A stretch of DNA of 64,000 nucleotides from Acidovorax sp. SUPP3334. Its GTDB lineage: Bacteria > Pseudomonadota > Gammaproteobacteria > Burkholderiales > Burkholderiaceae_C. Positions 10,029-17,800 of this stretch are shown piece by piece. The position numbers and the translations under genes were made by a program. Where the stretch lies: contig NZ_BQXQ01000014.1 of NCBI RefSeq assembly GCF_030159055.1, positions 1 to 64,000 on the forward strand. Reading direction: 5' to 3'. Each line of letters opens with the position of its first letter. The first letter of the stretch is position 1. The notes beneath the pieces are model-generated. The model was not told where the DNA came from, searched no databases, and saw only the letters and a list, made by a program, of their open reading frames with translations.

Positions 10029-11342
10029 ATGAACGGAACCTCCATGCAACGCTTGAAATTCGCCCCCTCTTCCCTCTCTGCCGCTCTGGCCGTGGTGGCC
10101 GTGTGCGTGCTCGCCGCCGCTGGCGCGCTGATGGCCGCCGGCCCCTCGCGCGCGGCGGACGACGCCAAGAACGCCAAGGCCAATGAGCCCCGGCCGGCGC
10201 TCACCGTCACCACCACGCAGCCCACGCGCACTTCGCTGGCGCTGCGCCTGCCGGCCAACGGCAACGTCACCGCGTGGCAGGAGGCCAGCATCGGCACCGA
10301 AAGCAGCGGCCTGCGCCTGACCGACGTGCGCGTGAACGTGGGCGACACCGTGCGCGCCGGCCAGGTGCTGGCCACGTTCGCGCCCGAGACGCTGCAGGCC
10401 GACGTGGCCCAGGCCCGCGCCAGCCTGCTGGAGGCCCGCGCGAGCGCGGCCGAGGCCGCCGCCAACGCCGAGCGCGCCCGCACGCTGCAGGCCACGGGCG
10501 CCTTGAGCCAGCAGCAGATCCAGCAATACGCCACCGCCGGCGAGACGGCGCAGGCGCGCGTGGAGGCCGCGCAGGCCGCGCTCAACGCGCAGCAGTTGCG
10601 GCTCAAGCACGCGCAGGTGCTGGCGCCCGACAGCGGCGTGATCTCTTCGCGCACGGCCACCGTGGGCGCGGTGCTGGGCGGCGGCACGGAGCTGTTCCGC
10701 ATGGTGCGCAAGGGGCGGCTGGAGTGGCGTGCCGAGGTGACTTCCAGCGACCTGCCGCGCATCCGCCCCGGCAGCCAGGTGAACGTGACGGCCTCCAGCG
10801 GCGCGCAGGTGCCGGGCACCGTGCGCATGATCGCCCCCACGGTCGATCCGCAGACGCGCAACGGCCTGGTCTATGTGGACCTGCCCAGCATCCCGACCGA
10901 GCCGCCGCCGGGCCGCCCCAAGGCGGCGAGCGCCCCCTCGGGGGGCAGCGAAGCACACGCAGTGGCAAGCGTGGGGGTCTTGCTCCCGGGCATGTTCGCG
11001 CGCGGCGAATTCCTGCTGGGCGAGCGCGACGCCATGAGCTTGCCGCAGTCGGCCGTGGTGGTGCGCGACGGCTTCAGCAGCGTGTTCGAGGTGGGCGAAG
11101 GCAGCCGCGTGGTGATGCGCCGCGTGCAGACCGGCCAGCGCACCGGCGACCGCGTGGAGATCGTCTCGGGCCTGCAGCCGGGCGCGACGGTGGTGGAGCG
11201 CGGCGGCGCCTTCCTGAACGACGGCGACCTGGTGCGTGCGCAGGCCGCGGCGCCGGCCAAAGCCCCCACGGCCGCCCCCGCTGTTCCTGCGGCCCCAGCG
11301 GCTCCAGCCACCTCTGCATCAAAAGTGCCTCCAGCGCAATAA
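10029..11342 (+). CDS. RND efflux periplasmic adaptor (AcrA/HlyD family)
   Basis: The 437-residue membrane-fusion protein has an N-terminal hydrophobic anchor or signal (residues ~16-40), a lipoyl/barrel-sandwich half (VTAWQEASIGTESSGLRL), an alpha-hairpin (~115-185), the second lipoyl half and a beta-barrel. It links the inner-membrane pump to the outer-membrane factor. Two oddities stand out. About 30 residues rich in Pro/Ala/Gly/Ser (bases 10911-10980) interrupt the beta-barrel between YVDLPS and PGMFARGEFLLG; their DNA looks like a dispersed Comamonadaceae repeat. The last residues KVPPAQ and the stop codon are supplied by another dispersed repeat (copy C). Function is probably retained because the frame stays open. 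Confidence 0.9.
   Translation: MNGTSMQRLKFAPSSLSAALAVVAVCVLAAAGALMAAGPSRAADDAKNAKANEPRPALTVTTTQPTRTSLALRLPANGNVTAWQEASIGTESSGLRLTDVRVNVGDTVRAGQVLATFAPETLQADVAQARASLLEARASAAEAAANAERARTLQATGALSQQQIQQYATAGETAQARVEAAQAALNAQQLRLKHAQVLAPDSGVISSRTATVGAVLGGGTELFRMVRKGRLEWRAEVTSSDLPRIRPGSQVNVTASSGAQVPGTVRMIAPTVDPQTRNGLVYVDLPSIPTEPPPGRPKAASAPSGGSEAHAVASVGVLLPGMFARGEFLLGERDAMSLPQSAVVVRDGFSSVFEVGEGSRVVMRRVQTGQRTGDRVEIVSGLQPGATVVERGGAFLNDGDLVRAQAAAPAKAPTAAPAVPAAPAAPATSASKVPPAQ
10911..10980 (+). repeat. GC-rich dispersed repeat inside the adaptor gene
   Basis: The segment contains CCCCTCGGGGGGCAGCG followed by a GTGGGGGTC-type end. From memory this arrangement is common between genes in Acidovorax, Variovorax and relatives. 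Here it is in frame within a coding sequence, at a point where homologous adaptors have a short loop. No second copy is present in this window, so repeat status is recalled, not seen. Confidence 0.5.
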
Positions 11343-11376
11343 GTACTAGGGCACCATGCTATTAATAAAGGAGCAA
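11321..11376 (+). repeat. Dispersed 55-bp repeat, copy C (overlaps a stop codon)
   Basis: Head GTGCCTCCAGCGCAAT, middle TACTAGGGCACCAT, tail GCTATTAATAAAGGAGC. It overlaps the last six codons and the TAA of the adaptor gene, and its end may also serve as spacer before the pump gene. Confidence 0.75.
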
Positions 11377-11429
11377 AACATGCTTTTGCCCGTTTGCCAC
11401 CGCGGCCCCGCCGCCCGCAAGGACTTGCC

Positions 11430-14400
11430 ATGAATCTGTCCGCCTGGTCCATCCGCAACCCGATTCCGGCCGCGATGCTGTTCGTGCTGCTTTCGTTCGC
11501 GGGCATGCTGTCGTTCCACGCGATGAAGGTGCAGAACTTTCCCGACATGGACCTGCCCGTGGTCATGGTCACCGCGTCGCTGCCCGGTGCCGCGCCGGGC
11601 CAGCTGGAAACCGACGTGGCGCGCAAGATCGAGAACGCCATCGCCACCACGCAGGGCCTGAAGCACATCACCTCCACGCTGGTGGACGGCACGGCCACCA
11701 TCGCGGCCGAGTTCCAGCTGGAAAAGCCCGTGCAGGAAGCCGTGGACGACGTGCGTTCGGCCGTGAGCCGCGTGCGCGCCGACCTGCCGGCCGACCTGCG
11801 CGACCCCATCGTCGCCAAGCTCGAACTCTCGGCCCAGCCCATCCTGGCCTTCGCCATCGCCTCGGACCGCCTGGACGACGAGGCGCTGTCGTGGTTCGTG
11901 GACGACACGCTCACGCGCCGCCTGTTGGCCGTGCCGGGCGTGGGCGCCGTGAACCGCGTGGGCGGCGTCACGCGCGAAGTGCGGGTGTCACTCGATCCGC
12001 TGCGGCTGCAGGCCCTGCGGGCCACCGCGTCGGACGTGTCGCGCCAGCTGCGCCAGGTGCAGATCGAAAGCGCGGGCGGCCGGGTCGATCTCGGCGGCGC
12101 CGAGCAGCCGGTGCGCACCATCGCCACCGTGCAGACGGCGCAGGAGATCGGTGCCATGGACATTCCGCTGACCGATGGCCGCCACGTCCGCCTGGACCAG
12201 GTCGCCACCATCAGCGACACGGTCGCCGAGCAGCGCACCGCCGCGCTGCTGGACGGCAAGCCGGTGATCGGCTTCGAGGTCTCGCGCAGCCGCGGCGCCA
12301 GCGAGGTCGAGGTGGGCGCGGGCGTGCAGCGGGCGCTGGACAAGCTCCAGGCCGAGCGGCCCGACCTGCACCTCACACGCACGGTCGATTTCGTGGAAAT
12401 CGCCAGCGACGAATACGACAGCTCCATGCGGCTCCTGTACGAGGGCGCCATCCTGGCCGTGGTCGTGGTGTGGCTCTTCCTGCGCGACTGGCGCGCCACC
12501 ATCGTCTCGGCCGTGGCGCTGCCGCTGTCGGTGATTCCGGCCTTCATCGGCATGCACCTGCTGGGCTTTTCCATCAACATCATCACGCTCCTGGCGCTGT
12601 CGCTGGTGGTGGGCATCCTGGTGGACGACGCCATCGTGGAGGTGGAGAACATCGTGCGCCACCTGCGCATGGGCAAGTCGCCCTACCAGGCCGCCATGGA
12701 GGCGGCCGACGAGATCGGGCTCGCCGTGATCGCCACCACCTTCACGCTCATCGCGGTGTTTCTGCCCACCGCGTTCATGAGCGGCATCGCCGGGCGCTTT
12801 TTCAAGCAGTTCGGCTGGACGGCGGCGCTGGCGGTGTTCGCCTCGCTGGTGGTGGCGCGGCTGCTCACGCCCATGATGGCCGCCTACATCATGAAACCCA
12901 TGGTGGCGCAGGAGAAGGAGCCGCGCTGGCTGGGCACCTACATGCGTGCCTCGGCCTGGTGCCTGCGGCACCGCGTGATCACGCTGCTGGGGGCGCTGCT
13001 GTTCTTCGCCGGCTCCATCGCGCTGATCCCGCTGCTGCAGTCGGGCTTCATTCCGGCCGACGACAACGCGCAGACGCAGGTCAACCTGGAGCTGCCGCCC
13101 GGCAGCGTGCTGGCCGATGCGCGCGTCGCCGTGGCGCAGGCCACCGAGCGCGTGCAGCGCGTGGGCCATGTGGCCAGCATCTACACCACCATCGGCGGCG
13201 GCTCGGCCGGCTCCGACCCGCTCGCCGGCGCCGGCGCGGGTGACCCGCGCAAGGCCACGCTCACGCTGCGCATGGACCCGCGCGGCGAGCGCCCGCGCAA
13301 GCAGGTCATCGAGCAGCAGCTGCGCGCCGCGCTGGAAGACCTGCCCGGCGTGCGCGTGAAGATCGGCCTGGGCGGCTCCAACGACAAGTACGTGCTGGCG
13401 CTGGCCAGCGAAGACCCGCAAGCCCTGACGGCCGCGGCGCAGGCGGTGGAGCGCGGCATTCGCACCATTCCCGGCATCGGCGGCGTGAGTTCCACCGCCA
13501 GCCTGGTGCGCCCCGAGATCGCCGTGCGGCCGGACTTCGCCCGCGCTGCCGACCTGGGCGTGACCAGCAGCGCCATCGCCGAGACGCTGCGCGTGGCCAC
13601 GGTGGGCGACTACGACCAATACCTGCCCAAGCTCAACCTGGCGCAGCGGCAGGTGCCCATCGTCGTGCGCCTGGACAACGCGGCGCGCGAAGACCTGTCG
13701 GTGCTGGAGCGCCTCACGGTGCCCGGCGCGCGCGGGCCGGTGCGCCTGGGCGAGGTCGCCACGCTGGAGGTGGCGGGCGGGCCGGCCGTCATCAGCCGCT
13801 ACGACCGCTCGCGCAACGTCAACTTCGAGATCGAGCTGGGCGCGCGCGGCCTGGGCGAGGTGACCGAAGCGGTCAAGCAGTTGCCCGCCGTCACCCAGCT
13901 GCCCGCCAGCGTGCGCCTGATCGACGTGGGCGACGCCGAGTTGATGGGCGAGCTGTTCGCCAGCTTCGGCCTGGCGATGCTGACGGGCGTGATCTGCATC
14001 TACCTCGTGCTGGTGCTGCTGTTCAAGGACTTCCTGCAGCCGGTGACCATCCTGGCGGCGCTGCCGCTGTCGCTGGGCGGGGCGTTCGTGGCGCTGCTGG
14101 TGGCGGGCAAGAGCTTTTCGATGCCCTCGCTCATCGGGCTCATCATGCTGATGGGCATCGCCACCAAGAACTCCATCCTGCTGGTGGAGTACGCCATCGT
14201 GGCGCGCCGCGGGCACGACGGCAGCGACGGCCGGCCCGCCGTCCCCGGCATGAGCCGCTGGGATGCGCTGCTGGACGCCTGCCACAAGCGCGCGCGGCCC
14301 ATCATCATGACCACGCTGGCCATGGGCGCCGGCATGATGCCCATCGCCCTGGCGCTGGGCAGCGCGGACATGAGCTTTCGCTCGCCCATGGCGGTGGCGG

Positions 14401-14564
14401 TGATCGGCGGGCTCATCACCTCGACCGTGCTCAGCCTGCTGGTGGTGCCGGCCGTGTTCACCTACGTGGACGACTTCGCGCAGTGGTTCCAGCGCAAGGT
14501 GATGCGGCGCCCCGTGCACGGGGCGCCCCCCGTGGCACCGGCGCAGCCCGCACCGCCCCAGTGA
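11430..14564 (+). CDS. RND multidrug efflux pump, inner-membrane permease (HAE1/AcrB type)
   Basis: The 1044-residue proton-driven pump shows the AcrB layout: TM1 at residues ~12-30, two large periplasmic loops (~40-335 and ~560-870), and TM2-6 and TM7-12 blocks. The proton-relay pair is in GILVDDAIVEVENI in TM4, and the second-half signature is GLIMLMGIATKNSILLVEY. ATG 11430 is used because MNLSAWSIRNPIPA is the usual RND start. It works with the preceding adaptor and outer-membrane factor and is probably under the TetR protein at 7735. Substrates cannot be predicted. Confidence 0.93.
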   Translation: MNLSAWSIRNPIPAAMLFVLLSFAGMLSFHAMKVQNFPDMDLPVVMVTASLPGAAPGQLETDVARKIENAIATTQGLKHITSTLVDGTATIAAEFQLEKPVQEAVDDVRSAVSRVRADLPADLRDPIVAKLELSAQPILAFAIASDRLDDEALSWFVDDTLTRRLLAVPGVGAVNRVGGVTREVRVSLDPLRLQALRATASDVSRQLRQVQIESAGGRVDLGGAEQPVRTIATVQTAQEIGAMDIPLTDGRHVRLDQVATISDTVAEQRTAALLDGKPVIGFEVSRSRGASEVEVGAGVQRALDKLQAERPDLHLTRTVDFVEIASDEYDSSMRLLYEGAILAVVVVWLFLRDWRATIVSAVALPLSVIPAFIGMHLLGFSINIITLLALSLVVGILVDDAIVEVENIVRHLRMGKSPYQAAMEAADEIGLAVIATTFTLIAVFLPTAFMSGIAGRFFKQFGWTAALAVFASLVVARLLTPMMAAYIMKPMVAQEKEPRWLGTYMRASAWCLRHRVITLLGALLFFAGSIALIPLLQSGFIPADDNAQTQVNLELPPGSVLADARVAVAQATERVQRVGHVASIYTTIGGGSAGSDPLAGAGAGDPRKATLTLRMDPRGERPRKQVIEQQLRAALEDLPGVRVKIGLGGSNDKYVLALASEDPQALTAAAQAVERGIRTIPGIGGVSSTASLVRPEIAVRPDFARAADLGVTSSAIAETLRVATVGDYDQYLPKLNLAQRQVPIVVRLDNAAREDLSVLERLTVPGARGPVRLGEVATLEVAGGPAVISRYDRSRNVNFEIELGARGLGEVTEAVKQLPAVTQLPASVRLIDVGDAELMGELFASFGLAMLTGVICIYLVLVLLFKDFLQPVTILAALPLSLGGAFVALLVAGKSFSMPSLIGLIMLMGIATKNSILLVEYAIVARRGHDGSDGRPAVPGMSRWDALLDACHKRARPIIMTTLAMGAGMMPIALALGSADMSFRSPMAVAVIGGLITSTVLSLLVVPAVFTYVDDFAQWFQRKVMRRPVHGAPPVAPAQPAPPQ

Positions 14565-14687
14565 CGCGGCCGCCCGCAGCCCGGCGCGGTGGCGTGCATG
14601 CCGCTTCGCAGGGCCTGCAGGCGCCATCCACCCTCGTTAACCCCTACCACAGTCTTCCTGCGGCATCGGGGACGCAGGCCCGGCCGC

Positions 14688-14712
14688 TTCGCACGGCGAA
14701 CACCCGCTTCGC
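14688..14712 (+). promoter_or_regulatory. Perfect plant-inducible promoter (PIP) box
   Basis: The sequence is TTCGC (14688-14692), exactly 15 bases, then TTCGC (14708-14712), matching the HrpX/HrpB-type consensus TTCGB-N15-TTCGB used for type III secretion genes in Xanthomonas, Ralstonia and plant-pathogenic Acidovorax. It lies 99 bases before the start of the 1692-residue orphan gene, in the same direction. A clean YANNNT element at the usual 30-32 base spacing is not present; TATACA at 14739-14744 is the nearest -10-like box. Confidence 0.65.
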
Positions 14713-14751
14713 ACCCCGCAGGAATGCGCACTGCTTTGTATACAACCATGG

Positions 14752-14796
14752 AATCCAAGAAATCCAAGAAATCCAAGAAATCCAAGAAATCCAAGG
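14752..14796 (+). repeat. 9-bp tandem repeat, five units, abutting a Shine-Dalgarno
   Basis: Five head-to-tail copies of AATCCAAGA (last unit ends AAGG) run into the purine tract AAGGGGGGAG that serves as ribosome-binding site for the gene at 14812. It lies between the PIP box and the start codon, so it is most likely in the 5' untranslated leader. Such arrays change copy number easily by slippage. Confidence 0.9.
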
Positions 14797-14811
14797 GGGG
14801 AGACAAACACC

Positions 14812-17800
14812 ATGCGCACCAGCAAGTCGGAGAAAATCCGGCACGTCACCTCAGAGTGGCCCGACCCGCAGCCATCCGCTTCGCCGCAAAGCCCTGCCCG
14901 GGGCAGCACGGGCCTGAACGCGCCCACCGGCTTGAAGGCCCGCGAAAAGACGGGGGCGCAAGCGGTCTACACCACGGCCAACATGGCGAAGCGCTCCGAG
15001 CGCGGGGTGTTATCCAAACTGAAGAGTTACTGGAAAACCGGCAAGACCACCGCCAACGCCAACCTGGGGCCGCTCGCCGTTGGCACCCAGACCCAGCACC
15101 CCATCGGGCGGCAGAACCAGGTGCAGGCACCGCGGTTCGATACCGACGGAAAGGTGCCGCTGCCGAACGCCACCAAAAGCGGCCTGGCCCAGGCCGTGCA
15201 GGAGGCCCTTCATCAGGTGGAAACGGGCCAGGCGCCCGATGCGCAGGCGCCTGGCTGGGCCGGGAAGGCTGCGGGCGCAGGGCAGTACTGGGCGCAGCAG
15301 GCGCTCTCGGTGCTGGCGCTCGGCAAGGGCCCTGCCAGCGTTCCCGGCGACGCGCTGGCGATGTTCTACGGCGTGCAGGGACTGAACGGGAGCCAGGGCG
15401 GTTCGGCCGGGCCGGAGGCCATCGTCCTGGGATATCTGGAGAGCCTGGTCCACGCGGAAAAGGCCACGGCGACCATCCACCTGGCCACGCAGGCCTCGCT
15501 GCCGGACGGCGAACGGGTGAACACGCAAGAGGCGCTGCAGCGATTGACCGACGCCGGCAAGGCCGCCGAATTGCATTCGAAGGACAAGGCCACCGCGGCC
15601 ACCGCGGCCATGGTGGCCGAGCTGGCGGACAGCGTGCCTGAGCCATTGCAAGAGCGCCTGCAGGCGGCTGCGGGCACCTTGATCGCCGCGTTGAACCGGG
15701 GCGCCAAGGTGCCGGACGTGCTGGGCGTCGAGCTGTTCATCAATGCCGCCCGCCACACCTTCGACGGTGACCCGCAGGCCATGGTGAAAGCCATGGAGGA
15801 CCTCGCGCACAGCTCGCCGGCGCGCCTGGTCGGCCTGGTGGGCGACGCCTTCAAGGCGGATGCGGATGCGCAGGCCGATGCGGCAACGCCACCGGCCCAG
15901 GACCCCTTGCTGCGCCTGGCCGTCGCCATCGCCCAGCCGCCAGGGGGCGAGCGGCTGCTGAACAAGCTGACCGATCCGCCCGCCATGGGCGCGCGCAAGG
16001 ATGCGTTGCGGGTGGCGATACGGGCGATGGTGGAATCGCAGGCGCTGCAGCAGGCCGGCCCGCGCACCACCGAGGCGAAGGCGGACCTCGGGTTGCTGCG
16101 CGCAGCCGTGGAACATGCGCTGCAGCAGGTCTATCCAGGGCAGGCCCCCGCCGCGCCGCCCGGGCAGGCCGCAGCGCAGCGCGATGCGTTCGCGTGCCTG
16201 CAAAACGGCTTCACGACCAAGGAGAAAGGCTCCAGCTACGACCGTGTCCGCGAGCGGCTGCTGCAGTTCAGCGACGGCGCACTGGACCAGACGGCCCAGC
16301 GAAACGCACGCGCCGCGTCGGGGCGGCTGGGGCGGCTCCAGAACTGGCTGAGCGGCGGGCTGCCGAAAGCCATCGTCAAGAATTCGGCGGGCATGGAGGG
16401 GCTGCTGGCACCGGCATTGCCGGCCATCGCGTCGTGGCTGCCCGGTGCGCAGCCGACGATGTGGCGCAAGTCGGTCATGCGCAAGCTCACCGAGGCCGCC
16501 AGCGAGAACGGCATGCTGCCGCGCCGCGACGAGGCCGTGGCGGCGCTGCACCGCACGGCCACCGACATCCGCGCCCAACTGCAGATGCGCGCCGGTCCGC
16601 AGGCGGCGGCCGCCGAAACCCTGATGCTCGGCGTGCTCGATGAACTCAAGCTCGGGAACCTTTCGAGCCCGCCCTCGCAAAGCACGCTCAAGCACCTGGG
16701 TAAAAGCTTTCTCCAGAAAGTCGAGGCCCGCCTGGGGGCCGAGGGCATGGCCCGGCTGCCCCCGGAACTCGCGGCGAACTGGCAATCGCTGAAAGGCAGC
16801 CGCCCCAACGTCGGGCACCTCTTGCGGCTGTTGAGCGAACACATCGATCTGCGGGCCCTGGCCGATGGCACGCACTCGCCCACCGTGGCGCCCACCCAGG
16901 TCGCCCGCGGCCTGCGCACCGACGCCATCGCCCACCAGGCCATCGAAAGCTTCAAGGACATCGCCGGCGTGGCCCAGGCCGCCGCCCCGGCCGAGTCGGC
17001 GCAGGCACAGGCGCTGGCCGACCTGATGAAGGCATCGGCCGACGTGCTGGCCAAGGTCAATCCGCCAGCCGCGTTGCGCTCGCTGCGCGTCGAAACGTTC
17101 GAGGCCATCGAAAACCAGCTCGCAGCCGCCTGGCTGGCAACCCTTCCCGAGGGAGAACGGCCCCCTTGGCACGAGGCCGTCGAATCCCTTCAGGCGCGCT
17201 GGCCCGAGTCGGTGCAGAACGACTGGAAAACGATGAAGGCCTCGGGCAACGACGCGGGCCGGTTGCTGCGCACGCTGGTCGATGCCGCCAGCGACGTGCC
17301 GTGGACCGCCCCCTCGGCGGACCCGGCCGCAGCGTCCACCAGCCACGCGCCCCGCCCGGTGGCCGATGCCGTGGCGAAGGCAGCGCCTGCGCTGCAGGCC
17401 CTGCAGCGGGACGTGCACGTCAATCGCTTCGAACTGTGCGTGGCCGACACGGTGACGCTGTTCAACGACCTGCGCGGCCCGGCCGATGCCGCCGAAGTCA
17501 TGAAGTCCCTGGCGCAGCGCATCAGCCTGAGCGAGAAGATCAAGAGCAGCGATGCGCGGCTGGCCCGGCTGGAGCTGGGCAAGGCCGTGTCGGTCACCAC
17601 GGCCACCCCCGAACTCGTCATGCCGATCGCCGGCGTCGGCCTGGGCCACGAGCGATCGATGGACCTGAACATGGTCGGCGCGGCCATGCAGTTCCAGATC
17701 GCCACGGCGGACTCCAAGAACGCCAACGTGGGGCTCAACCTGGGCGTGCGCGGCGGCCTGGGCCACAAGGACAACGAGTTCAACCTGGGCGATGACGAGG

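Noticed and set aside
14748-15641. Protein beginning MESKKSKKSKK from the 9-bp repeat
   Set aside because: Its frame differs from that of the 1692-residue gene, soon becomes compositionally random, and it has no ribosome-binding site of its own; the repeat is better seen as leader DNA.
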